Below, one piece after another: positions 1-5,588 of a DNA stretch of 30,838 nucleotides. Position numbers and translations under genes: made by a program. Position 1 is the first letter of the stretch. Every line of letters starts with the position of its first letter. A model generated the notes under the pieces. That model was given only the letters and a program-made list of their open reading frames with translations. It did not search any database and was not told the DNA's origin. The stretch lies in the IMG/VR virus record IMGVR_UViG_3300042402_001357, positions 1-30,838 of that record, one strand, 5' to 3'. The stretch comes from a virus.

Positions 1-246
1 TGCTGCTGTGGCAACCCTAGACAGAAACCGCATCTCTGCAAATGCTTCTGCTTTTTCTATAGCGTCGGAAAATGCGGGATCTAGCCTCATCCACTCGTGC
101 AATGTATCCCTGTGAATGCCAGCCAGCGCAGCAGATCTTTGGCGTGAAGCCCCAGCACGAAGCGACTGCAACAGAGCCTCTACGCGCTGTTCAGTCTTCT
201 TGGTTGGTCTCCCCGCCTCTGAAGGAACCATGATCTCATCGCTCAT
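1..246 (-). CDS. terminase small subunit-like HTH protein (partial, N-terminal 82 residues)
   Basis: Reading runs off the left edge, so only the first 82 residues are present. They begin MSDEIMVPSEAGRPTKKTEQ, followed by a helix-turn-helix-like stretch (AGASRQRSAALAGIHRDTLHEWM, about residues 31-53) and DPAFSDAIEKAEAFAEMRFL. This order (GRP..K, an 'AALAGI...T...W' HTH, then an 'F..AI.KAEA.AE' helix) is what I know from phage terminase small subunits, which bind the packaging site and hand DNA to the large subunit. The ATG at 244-246 follows a weak ribosome site (GAGTGGTGAT). It could instead be another phage HTH regulator. If it is TerS, TerL should lie just outside the left edge. Confidence 0.6.
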   Translation of the reverse strand, partial: MSDEIMVPSEAGRPTKKTEQRVEALLQSLRAGASRQRSAALAGIHRDTLHEWMRLDPAFSDAIEKAEAFAEMRFLSRVATAA

Positions 247-369
247 ATCACCACTCTACACCCTAAACCTGAGTTTTGTTACAAATATGACCCTGTATGC
301 GCCACGGAGACAAGCGTTTGTAGCATTGACAATACCTAGACACCAGCCCGCGCAGCGCAAATCAGTTTT

Positions 370-552
370 TTATTTTTGGCGAACTTCCTTGCGGTAGAAG
401 GCAAGCGTCTGCCCATCTAGAAACCAGTCTCGCCCGTGCTTCTTGCCTTTAATGCGCCCCTTGTGCAACTGCACCCGAAGCGTGATTGGGCTGATGCCAA
501 GCAACTCTGCTGCCTGACGAAGCGTGTACTCCTTTGCCGTGCTGTCTTTCAA
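370..552 (-). CDS. excisionase/MerR-like small DNA-binding protein
   Basis: A 60-residue protein with the motif YTLRQAAELLGISPITLRVQLHKGRIKGKKHGRDWFLD. This is the winged helix-turn-helix of excisionase (Xis)/MerR-like proteins: a recognition helix after 'AAELLGIS' and a basic wing 'KGKKHGRDW'. It should bind DNA. With no integrase in view it is more likely a small regulator than a recombination factor. The start is TTG at 550-552, overlapping the upstream stop as TTGA, with GAAAGGA as ribosome site; no ATG or GTG is available in frame. Last gene of the P1 operon. Confidence 0.75.
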   Translation of the reverse strand: MKDSTAKEYTLRQAAELLGISPITLRVQLHKGRIKGKKHGRDWFLDGQTLAFYRKEVRQK

Positions 553-1250
553 TTGACTAGTCCTTTCTCACCTGTGCCTGTTGGGGCATCCTCGCCCTTT
601 TTCCTTTTGTGTAACTCTGTAATCTTTGAGAGCGTCCGCATGATTTTTGCGGCGGTCTCTTCAGTTACGCCTTTGCTGACCATGCCGTTTTGGAGATCTT
701 CCTCAAAAGTTGGCGAGACATATGCCGTAAGGAACATCTGGTCAAATTCCTCATCACCGATATAACGGCTGCCGACCAGCGAGAGCAGCGAAGCAATGGC
801 AATGTCAGTGCGGCGTTCGGAGAGCGCATACGGATCTCTGTCCTCTGTGCCGTCTACGCCCATAATGACCACGCGCCCTGCAACTGGGGCAATCGTAATC
901 GGATTAATTCCCTGCTGCACGCCGACTGCTGCCCTGCGAATGATGGTTGCAAAAGAGTTCAAGTGTGCAGCGGTTTTCTTGCCTGACACGATCTTGCCGT
1001 GGTCTGGCGCGTCCACATCAATCCAGAAGCCAACAGAGAATGAGCCAGTTTTCTCGTCTTCCAGCACCATAGAGCCGATTGCTTCTGCCTTGAGAACACG
1101 CGGATAGCGCATGTCATCTTCCGCAAGCAACTGACAAATCTGCTCGTCAAGATCGTCGTCGTTGAGTTCGTGGCGCTCAAAGTCAAACGAAGTGACCTCC
1201 GAAAAAGTCAACACTGGCTTAATGACGATGGCGTACCGCTTTTTGCTCAC
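549..1250 (-). CDS. hypothetical protein, 233 aa
   Basis: I do not recognise a family. The protein starts MSKKRYAIVIKP, has an acidic patch (ELNDDDLDEQ), a beta-rich middle (IGSMVLEDEKTGSFSVGFWIDVDAP), a segment ending GINPITIAPVAGRVVIMGVDG, and a charged, probably disordered tail (HKRKKGEDAPTGTGEKG). It looks soluble with no membrane segment. The start is GTG at 1248-1250, overlapping the upstream stop as GTGA, with GGGAGGTG as ribosome site. It is translationally coupled within the P1 operon between a membrane peptide and the excisionase-like protein. Confidence 0.8.
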   Translation of the reverse strand: MSKKRYAIVIKPVLTFSEVTSFDFERHELNDDDLDEQICQLLAEDDMRYPRVLKAEAIGSMVLEDEKTGSFSVGFWIDVDAPDHGKIVSGKKTAAHLNSFATIIRRAAVGVQQGINPITIAPVAGRVVIMGVDGTEDRDPYALSERRTDIAIASLLSLVGSRYIGDEEFDQMFLTAYVSPTFEEDLQNGMVSKGVTEETAAKIMRTLSKITELHKRKKGEDAPTGTGEKGLVN

Positions 1251-1396
1251 TTTGCACCTCCCGTAGAGCCAACCAGCAAAATCAAATACACCGCAAGCAC
1301 AATGGACAACATCCCTAGCGCGTCTCCCACAAATTCCCTCCTATTATATTTCCAGTCGTAATGCAATTCAGCAAAAAAATCTCTAATTTCGTCCAT
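1247..1396 (-). CDS. small single-pass membrane protein, 49 aa
   Basis: The protein has an amphipathic, charged N-terminus (MDEIRDFFAELHYDWKYNRREF) and one membrane segment (about residues 28-43, ALGMLSIVLAVYLILLV), ending GSTGGAK. The ATG at 1394-1396 lies one base after the upstream TGA and behind GGGGGTGA. A longer reading up to 1540 is open but would overlap the well-supported upstream gene and lacks a ribosome site. Function is unknown; small membrane proteins in early phage operons often alter the host envelope or exclude other phages, but nothing here shows that. Confidence 0.65.
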   Translation of the reverse strand: MDEIRDFFAELHYDWKYNRREFVGDALGMLSIVLAVYLILLVGSTGGAK

Positions 1397-1397
1397 G

Positions 1398-1718
1398 TCA
1401 CCCCCACGCCTTTTCGTCAAGGACGAGATCATTAATCTTTGCTGCAATGTCAATGACTTGTAGGCAATACAAGCCTTCGTCGCCGCCAATTGCCATGCCT
1501 CTCGTTGCCATTGGGATCTGGTCAACATAAACATCGCCAAATTCCCACGAGCCGTAGGTGTGTGGCGACTTTACGGCGCACATCCAGCGTGCGTACTCAT
1601 TTTTCTTTTCTGCGTCGCGGTTCTGGTATCGCTTTAGCACGCGCCACTCCCAGTTCCCAGACCTAAAGATTGCATACGGATTCTCAACATCCCGCGTCTT
1701 GTTTTGTAGATTCTTCAC
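1398..1718 (-). CDS. hypothetical protein, 106 aa
   Basis: Starting at GTG 1716-1718, the protein reads MKNLQNKTRDVENPYAIFRS, then an aromatic-rich core (GNWEWRVLKRYQ, EYARWMCAVKSPHTYGSWEFGDVYVDQI) and an acidic end. GTG is preceded by AAGGAGGAATCACA, an excellent ribosome site, and overlaps the upstream TGA as GTGA, which decides this start over the longer open frame to 1859. The Trp/Tyr-rich core resembles small phage proteins of the 'PYA.F...DWEWRVLK.Y' kind, whose function I do not know. Confidence 0.8.
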   Translation of the reverse strand: MKNLQNKTRDVENPYAIFRSGNWEWRVLKRYQNRDAEKKNEYARWMCAVKSPHTYGSWEFGDVYVDQIPMATRGMAIGGDEGLYCLQVIDIAAKINDLVLDEKAWG

Positions 1719-1918
1719 TGTGATTCCTCCTTGTTTTTGATTTGATTGGAGACTGCGTTCCAGTCTGTCGTTCCCGTCGTCGGGTCTTTCGGCGCGCTTC
1801 CGACACAAGTTGGGCAGATGATGAATGCCCCGTTGTTGTGCTTTCCGCACTTTCCGCAAATTGGTGGCTCGCTGGTTTCGTTGAGTTCCTGAATCGCCAG
1901 ATCTTTGAACACACCCAT
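1715..1918 (-). CDS. zinc-ribbon-like small protein, 67 aa
   Basis: First gene after promoter P1. Two Cys pairs, CGKC near residues 21-24 and CPTC near 35-38 (ICGKCGKHNNGAFIICPTC), form a likely four-Cys zinc ribbon; the C-terminus is polar and Lys-rich. The ATG at 1916-1918 follows GAGGAGGAAAACCG, a near-perfect ribosome site. Much longer open reading upstream (to 2185) is rejected because it crosses promoter P1 and the end of the phosphoesterase gene. Nucleic-acid or protein binding is likely, but no partner can be named. Confidence 0.8.
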   Translation of the reverse strand: MGVFKDLAIQELNETSEPPICGKCGKHNNGAFIICPTCVGSAPKDPTTGTTDWNAVSNQIKNKEESQ

Positions 1919-1934
1919 CGGTTTTCCTCCTCTT

Positions 1935-1951
1935 GCGGAGACAGCCCCCGC
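1935..1951 (-). promoter_or_regulatory. P1 leader hairpin
   Basis: On the minus strand GCGGGG pairs with CTCCGC around the loop GCTGT (6 bp, one G-T wobble). It starts about 5 bases after the predicted P1 transcript start and lies upstream of the ribosome site. Same position as the other early leader hairpins but with a different loop. Confidence 0.55.
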
Positions 1952-1961
1952 TTCCACAACA

Positions 1962-1990
1962 ATCATAAACCCTAGCGTTCCTGCCGTCAA
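1962..1990 (-). promoter_or_regulatory. promoter P1 (sigma70-type)
   Basis: Minus strand: -35 TTGACG at 1985-1990, a 17-base spacer, -10 TATGAT at 1962-1967. The spacer ends AACGCTAGGGTT, shared with P2-P4. The TGA inside the -35 box is also the stop codon of the upstream phosphoesterase gene. It drives the operon from 1918 to about 370. Confidence 0.85.
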
Positions 1991-2835
1991 GCCCCTATTT
2001 CCAGCCGTTCCGCCAAGGACGACGGCAAGCCCGCGAGCAGAATATCCTGCTGCGCTCCCTTGATGTCGTACTCCACGCGGTGAATCTGGCGTGTAACAAT
2101 TCCATCTGGGTTGACTTGAAGCGAAAGCCATGCGGCTCGCTTGTCGTGATCCCGTGGCTGACCTGCGCTGCCCGCGTTCATCCATGCCCCTGCTGCTGGC
2201 ACTTCCAGCATATTTGGCTTGAGCGCCGCCGTCGTGTACGGCGAATACATCCAGCCAAGACTGAGCCTGTCTGCAATATCGTCTTCGCTCATGCCCTCCG
2301 TTGGGATTGGAGCGACAACAGAATGACGACGATAGATTTCTGCGGCTTGGTGCGTGTGACCGTACAAGCCAAAATCTGCGTCAAACTCTTCTAGCGCCTT
2401 GAACGCATCGCCCGCAACATGTGCTGACATGTATTCCCACATTGGCGCTCGTGGGCTGCCGTGAACGAGAAGCGCATGCTCGCTGCCGATTGCCATGCGA
2501 GCCATCGGGCGCAAGCGATACAAAAACTCCTGCGTCTTCTGGTTGATGTTGTCTTTCGTCCACAAAATTGCAGCGCGTGCATCGTCGTTGAAAGCGAGCG
2601 CCTTGCCCCAAGTATTGAGCGCCTCTTCGTCATGGTTGCCCAAGATTCCGCGAGCGTTAACCTTTTGGAGCATGTCGCAGACCTCATTTGGTCGTGCGCC
2701 ATAGCCGACAAGATCGCCCGTGTGCCAGATTTGCTCTGGATTAAACTTGGCGATGTCGTCTAGGACTGCGCCCAGCCCCTGAATATTGCCGTGAACATCG
2801 CTGATCACTGCAACTTTATTGATTTGTTCAGTCAT
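1987..2835 (-). CDS. calcineurin-like metallophosphoesterase (YfcE/ApaH-type)
   Basis: A 282-residue two-metal phosphoesterase with all family motifs: D13-x-H15 (ISDVHGNIQG), G-D41 (HTGDLVGYG), G-N67-H68-D69 (LGNHDE), H125 (LLVHGSPRAP) and G-H160-T-H162 (LYGHTHQ). Such enzymes hydrolyse phosphodiesters, phosphoproteins or dinucleotides; the substrate cannot be told from sequence. Length and the 'GDLVGYGARPNEV' motif fit the stand-alone cytosolic type (DUF2436/YfcE-like), distinct from the second phosphoesterase at 12296-13363. ATG at 2833-2835 behind GGGGGA, overlapping the upstream gene by 8 bases. Last gene of the P2 operon. Confidence 0.9.
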   Translation of the reverse strand: MTEQINKVAVISDVHGNIQGLGAVLDDIAKFNPEQIWHTGDLVGYGARPNEVCDMLQKVNARGILGNHDEEALNTWGKALAFNDDARAAILWTKDNINQKTQEFLYRLRPMARMAIGSEHALLVHGSPRAPMWEYMSAHVAGDAFKALEEFDADFGLYGHTHQAAEIYRRHSVVAPIPTEGMSEDDIADRLSLGWMYSPYTTAALKPNMLEVPAAGAWMNAGSAGQPRDHDKRAAWLSLQVNPDGIVTRQIHRVEYDIKGAQQDILLAGLPSSLAERLEIGA

Positions 2836-3070
2836 TTAGTTCCCCCAATCGTTCCCAATTGATTTCTCCGTCGCGGCTAATTACTCCGTCTACGATCATC
2901 TGGTGAGCCGCTCGCCCGTATGATCCTTGCAGCCTCCACACCGTTCCTGATTTAATCAGGTAGGCAAACATCTGCACCGTCTCCTCTGTTGAGAGATTCC
3001 CAGTCTCGTAGCGGACGATGGCATCTACCATGTCAATTCCGCCAGTCGTTGCTCCAATTTCTGTCTTCAT
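2828..3070 (-). CDS. small phage protein with LQGSYGR motif, 80 aa
   Basis: The core reads AIVRYETGNLSTEETVQMFAYLIKSG, then VWRLQGSYGRAAHQMIVDGVISRDG. This pattern ('YE.G.L..EE....F..L...G..W.LQGSYGR.A..LI..G.I') is familiar from many small phage proteins of unknown function that occur in early regions. ATG at 3068-3070 overlaps the upstream stop as ATGA and has GGAGGA 11 bases before it. An internal ATG (MVDAIV) would also give the whole motif. Confidence 0.8.
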   Translation of the reverse strand: MKTEIGATTGGIDMVDAIVRYETGNLSTEETVQMFAYLIKSGTVWRLQGSYGRAAHQMIVDGVISRDGEINWERLGELND

Positions 3071-3351
3071 CGCTTCTTGTCCTCCGCAAATCCATCAAAC
3101 CATTCGCCGTATTTTTGTCGTAGGCGCTTTTCCGCTTTCCCTGTTGCTGTCTTGCTGCTCGTCTCTGGGTCTCTGCACCAAGCCCGCGCTTCCTCTAAGT
3201 TAAGCCCGCGCTTCATGATCCTATTCGGATACCCCTCAAAAAACATTCGCACAATTTTGTACTTCATCTGGTTTGCTTCAACCTTGCATTCCGTTGAGCA
3301 AAAATTGTCGTCTCTGTCCATCGCAACTTTTCCGCAAAGTAGACATTCCAT
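3067..3351 (-). CDS. zinc-binding small phage protein, 94 aa
   Basis: The N-terminus has a Cys arrangement (MECLLCGK... FCSTECKVE: C3, C6, C18, C22) typical of a small zinc knuckle, followed by a basic segment and the phrase MKRGLNLEEARAWCRDPETSSKT. I know that phrase ('RGL.L.EA...C.DPETSS.T') from small proteins of many phages of actinobacteria and cyanobacteria; its function is not established. The end is strongly charged. The ATG at 3349-3351 overlaps the preceding stop as TAATG. Confidence 0.8.
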   Translation of the reverse strand: MECLLCGKVAMDRDDNFCSTECKVEANQMKYKIVRMFFEGYPNRIMKRGLNLEEARAWCRDPETSSKTATGKAEKRLRQKYGEWFDGFAEDKKR

Positions 3352-3590
3352 TAGTTGACCTCCTTCTTGAAGACAATATTTCCCGCAAGGATTTCCCAGT
3401 CAATCTTTCCCGCACCTAGCAGAACCGACTGTGGATCAAGGTTGTAACTGTGAGCCACAAACTGAGCCATTCCTTCGTCTTGCCCGCAACTGCTGCACAC
3501 CTTGCTGGTGTTGTCGTAGCGGGAGAGCGCACCCTTGGATGCGTCAAACGGATTGCTGCACCCGTTGCACTCCTGAATTGCTGTTGTCAT
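3351..3590 (-). CDS. zinc-ribbon phage protein (ALSR.DN...CSSCG family), 79 aa
   Basis: First gene of the P2 operon. Two Cys pairs, CNGC at residues 8-11 and CSSC at 32-35, flank GALSRYDNTSKV, then GQDEGM. The pattern 'C..C....ALSR.DN.T..CS.CG..E' is a common phage zinc ribbon of unknown function. The C-terminal half (FVAHSYNLDPQSVLLGAGKIDWE) may fold separately. ATG at 3588-3590 follows AAAGGAGGAAAG, an ideal ribosome site, which in turn follows the P2 leader hairpin. Confidence 0.85.
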   Translation of the reverse strand: MTTAIQECNGCSNPFDASKGALSRYDNTSKVCSSCGQDEGMAQFVAHSYNLDPQSVLLGAGKIDWEILAGNIVFKKEVN

Positions 3591-3608
3591 CTTTCCTCCT
3601 TTATCTTG

Positions 3609-3626
3609 CTGGGTTTCCTCTCCCAG
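3609..3626 (-). promoter_or_regulatory. P2 leader hairpin, loop AGAGGAAA
   Basis: Minus strand: CTGGG, loop AGAGGAAA, CCCAG. It begins about 6 bases after the predicted P2 start. The loop matches those at P4 and P5, while the outer stem pairs differ but remain complementary. The loop resembles a Shine-Dalgarno sequence; the true one is farther downstream. Confidence 0.75.
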
Positions 3627-3637
3627 TCGCTGATGCG

Positions 3638-3666
3638 AGTATAAACGATAGCGTTCCCTGTGTCAA
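3638..3666 (-). promoter_or_regulatory. promoter P2 (sigma70-type)
   Basis: Minus strand: consensus -35 TTGACA at 3661-3666, 17-base spacer, -10 TATACT at 3638-3643. The spacer contains AACGCTATCGTT, an AACG/CGTT inverted repeat related to the P1, P3 and P4 spacers. The TGA in the -35 is the stop codon of the upstream gene. Confidence 0.9.
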
Positions 3667-3884
3667 ACCCACCCTTCGGGGCTGGCAGCGTGAGCGTAGT
3701 CCGTGACTAGGCTGTCAATCTGCTTCAGCGCCTCTGGCGAAAGCAGCGCCTTGCAGTCAAGGCACGCACAATTCCATGCGTTGTAACACTGCTCGCAGAG
3801 CCGCCCGATCTTTTGCTGCATTGTCTCCGCCCCGTCTGTGCCGCATGCGTCGCAGGGGATTGAGAACATTCCTTCCTCAGCCAT
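3663..3884 (-). CDS. Cys-rich zinc-finger-like protein, 73 aa
   Basis: Eight Cys in 73 residues, in pairs: CDAC (11-14), CEQC (30-33), then C-A-C and C (NCACLDCKALL). This would hold one or two zinc ions. The N-terminus (MAEEGMFSIPCDACGTDG) and C-terminus (DYAHAASPEGWV) are unremarkable. ATG at 3882-3884 follows GGGGAG and overlaps the upstream gene by 8 bases. Last gene of the P3 operon; its stop codon lies in the -35 box of P2. No function can be assigned beyond metal binding. Confidence 0.8.
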   Translation of the reverse strand: MAEEGMFSIPCDACGTDGAETMQQKIGRLCEQCYNAWNCACLDCKALLSPEALKQIDSLVTDYAHAASPEGWV

Positions 3885-4299
3885 AAATCAACTCCCCAAA
3901 GATCGCGTACTGGATGATGACTTCACCGCCAGTAGCGTCCATGTCAATTTCTCCGTCGCGTGCGTGATACAAGTGCGGGTGCTTGGCAAATGCCAGCGCA
4001 AACCCGCGTTCAATATCAGCCTTGCGGATTGAGAACCAATCGTTGACCTCTCGTGTCGGCTCCCCGTTGTCCTCATCCTCCTTGACCTGCACATACACAT
4101 AATCGTCAGGCAACTCTTTGAGTTTTTCTGCCTTGTACGATCCGTGCGGCGTGTCGTAAGACTTTTCTGGATCTGGCTCGTACCACTCCGTCCACTTGTA
4201 ATTCTGGCACTCGCCCCAGTAATTGATTCCGCCTTCAATTGCGCAGTGCAAAATGTCGGCAATATCTTTCTGCTCTAGTTGTACCTGTAGAATCTTCAC
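3877..4299 (-). CDS. conserved phage hypothetical protein, 140 aa
   Basis: The N-terminus (QKDIADILHCAIEGGINYWG) and C-terminus (ATGGEVIIQYAIFGELIYG) match a pattern I know from many phage hypothetical proteins ('I...L..ALEGG..YW' and 'D..DVIVQYALFGEVVYG'). The middle is polar with many acidic residues. Soluble; function unknown. The GTG start at 4297-4299 overlaps the upstream TGA (GTGA) behind GGAGGAAGCAAA. It is coupled between two Cys-rich proteins in the P3 operon. Confidence 0.8.
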   Translation of the reverse strand: MKILQVQLEQKDIADILHCAIEGGINYWGECQNYKWTEWYEPDPEKSYDTPHGSYKAEKLKELPDDYVYVQVKEDEDNGEPTREVNDWFSIRKADIERGFALAFAKHPHLYHARDGEIDMDATGGEVIIQYAIFGELIYG

Positions 4300-4910
4300 T
4301 TTGCTTCCTCCCTAATCTTTACATCCATTCCGCCAAGCGGATGGGTTTTTACTGGAGCCGTACCTGCGTACTGCTCATAAAATGCGTGCCAGACTTCCTC
4401 GTCTGACTTTCGCACCCAGATGCTGCACCCTGCGGCAAACACATTGCTGGTCGGATCTGCGACAAGCGCCACCTCAAATGGCAGCGTTCCTTCCTTGTGC
4501 ATCTCCTGCAACTCTCCGCCAAGGCTGACGATTTGCGTCTGCTCTCCCCAGAGGAAGAGACCGTCAGCAGCCTCAAACCACTCGTCGCCAAGGGTTGTCA
4601 CTGCGTGACCGCGCCATCCATCAGTCTGAATCCACTTGCGGGTAATCCCAGCGATCTCTTCCTTTTTGAGATCCTCGTAATACTCGCCATCCAGAATCCA
4701 ATTGGCTGACACCTTCACTGCCGCTGGCTTCTCGCCATTGCGGAAATAGGTGATGGTGCTGGAGTGTTCAATGTCGGACTCAAAGCAGCCCCAGCAGAAT
4801 TCGCCATTGGCGATGTCTGACCAGCGACCTCCATCCCCGTCATTGTCAATGTCTGATTCGCAGCCCACGCACTTCGTGATTGGCGAATCTACCGTTCCTA
4901 CTTCTTCCAT
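4296..4910 (-). CDS. hypothetical protein with N-terminal four-Cys motif, 204 aa
   Basis: First gene after P3. C14-x-x-C17 (KCVGCESD) and C39-x-x-C42 (FCWGCFESD) suggest an N-terminal zinc ribbon. The rest (about 50-204) is a Trp-rich alpha/beta region (SANWILDGEYYEDLKKEEI, KWIQTDGWRGHAVTTLGDEWFEAADGLFLW) with the later phrase ALVADPTSNVFAAGCSIWVRK. I do not recognise the large domain. ATG at 4908-4910 follows GAGGAGGAGGAAAC, among the strongest ribosome sites in the window, so high expression is expected. Confidence 0.8.
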   Translation of the reverse strand: MEEVGTVDSPITKCVGCESDIDNDGDGGRWSDIANGEFCWGCFESDIEHSSTITYFRNGEKPAAVKVSANWILDGEYYEDLKKEEIAGITRKWIQTDGWRGHAVTTLGDEWFEAADGLFLWGEQTQIVSLGGELQEMHKEGTLPFEVALVADPTSNVFAAGCSIWVRKSDEEVWHAFYEQYAGTAPVKTHPLGGMDVKIREEAK

Positions 4911-4928
4911 GTTTCCTCCTCCTCTATA

Positions 4929-4942
4929 CGGTTCCTCAACCG
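4929..4942 (-). promoter_or_regulatory. P3 leader hairpin
   Basis: Minus strand: CGGTT, loop GAGG, AACCG. It starts about 4 bases after the predicted P3 start. It keeps GAGGAA and a CGG/CCG base, so it looks like a reduced form of the P2/P4/P5 element. Confidence 0.6.
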
Positions 4943-4951
4943 ATTGATTGC

Positions 4952-4980
4952 ATCTTAAACTCTAGCGTTGCAGATGTCAA
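4952..4980 (-). promoter_or_regulatory. promoter P3 (sigma70-type)
   Basis: Minus strand: -35 TTGACA at 4975-4980, 17-base spacer ending AACGCTAGAGTT, -10 TAAGAT at 4952-4957. The TGA inside the -35 is the stop codon of the upstream 130-aa gene. Confidence 0.85.
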
Positions 4981-5369
4981 TAGTCGTCATCATCCCCATT
5001 GAAGAGCCGATTCGCCGCAGCGTAATCGCCAACTGCTTCAAGATCCTTAATGGTCTGAAGTTTATGAGCGATCAGTTCCTGCTCGCCAATTCGGTTCAGC
5101 GCCGTGGCGTACTGGTAGCCTTGCGGAAATTTCTCCAGCACCTTGTCAACTGCCGCCCAGCGTGCAGCGCCCGCCTTGCATGAGCCGCAGGGGTATCCAT
5201 CGCCGCACGCTTCGTGGTGCATGCAGTCATATGGGAAGCAGCATTCCTGCCGATCCTGCTGACTCTGGACATGATCCATAAGGATGTCCGCTTCGGCTTC
5301 CGTGAGTTGCTTCCAGTTCTCAGTGAGTTCTGGGGTCTTGACGATTTCTCGTGCTTCGCTTGTCTGCAT
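4977..5369 (-). CDS. hypothetical protein with Cys cluster, 130 aa
   Basis: Reads MQTSEAREIVKTPELTENWK, then a helix, a Cys/His-rich centre (ECCFPYDCMHHEACGDGYPCGSC, about residues 42-64) that could bind two metal ions, then helical stretches (AARWAAVDKVLEKF, HKLQTIKDLEAVGDYAAANRLF) and a poly-Asp end. ATG at 5367-5369 has GGAGGAAAC directly before it, which decides this start over the open frame to 5462. A phage protein with this Cys centre is not one I can name; a structural zinc site is likely. Confidence 0.8.
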   Translation of the reverse strand: MQTSEAREIVKTPELTENWKQLTEAEADILMDHVQSQQDRQECCFPYDCMHHEACGDGYPCGSCKAGAARWAAVDKVLEKFPQGYQYATALNRIGEQELIAHKLQTIKDLEAVGDYAAANRLFNGDDDDY

Positions 5370-5380
5370 GTTTCCTCCGA

Positions 5381-5512
5381 TTACTTGACTAGGTTGGCAA
5401 GGCGCAAAATCGCCGCCACCTTGTTGACATAATTCCTGTCGCTCAATTGACCCGTGATCCACTGCTTGTGCAGTTCACCGATCTGGAAAGCGATCTCCTC
5501 CATCGTTAGCAT
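5381..5512 (-). CDS. small protein, 43 aa
   Basis: Reads MLTMEEIAFQIGELHKQWIT, then GQLSDRNYVNKVAAILRLANLVK. It is helical and soluble, with no known motif. The ATG at 5510-5512 sits behind GAGGAGGAAACGCA and is the first start after P4 and its leader hairpin; the stop TAA (5381-5383) is followed at once by the GGAGGAAAC of the next gene. Context and ribosome site make it real despite its size. A second in-frame ATG lies three codons on. Confidence 0.75.
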   Translation of the reverse strand: MLTMEEIAFQIGELHKQWITGQLSDRNYVNKVAAILRLANLVK

Positions 5513-5531
5513 TGCGTTTCCTCCTCTATGT

Positions 5532-5549
5532 CGGGCTTCCTCTCCCGAT
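5532..5549 (-). promoter_or_regulatory. P4 leader hairpin, loop AGAGGAAG
   Basis: Minus strand: TCGGG, loop AGAGGAAG, CCCGA. It begins about 3 bases after the predicted P4 start. The stem differs from P2 and P5 with matching changes on both sides; the loop is the same apart from its last base. Confidence 0.75.
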
Positions 5550-5557
5550 CGCTGCCA

Positions 5558-5586
5558 TCATAAACCCCAGCGTTGGCTGTGTCAAG
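5558..5586 (-). promoter_or_regulatory. promoter P4 (sigma70-type)
   Basis: Minus strand: -35 TTGACA at 5581-5586, 17-base spacer ending AACGCTGGGGTT, -10 TATGAT at 5558-5563. It lies 3 bases beyond the stop of the metallopeptidase gene and drives the 43-aa and 130-aa genes. Confidence 0.9.
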
Positions 5587-5588
5587 AC

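Noticed and set aside
285-313. Possible promoter for the terminase-like gene (TTGTCT, 17 bases, TCATAT on the minus strand)
   Set aside because: Only 4 of 6 and 3 of 6 matches, no shared spacer and no leader hairpin; much weaker than P1-P6. The 247-369 gap otherwise shows nothing convincing.
370-552. Excisionase of a temperate phage with attachment site
   Set aside because: No integrase, no lysogeny repressor module and no att-like repeat seen; the fold alone does not prove excision function.
1715-2185. Long version (156 aa) of the zinc-ribbon gene
   Set aside because: It would cross P1, its hairpin and the end of the phosphoesterase gene; the ATG at 1916-1918 has a perfect ribosome site.
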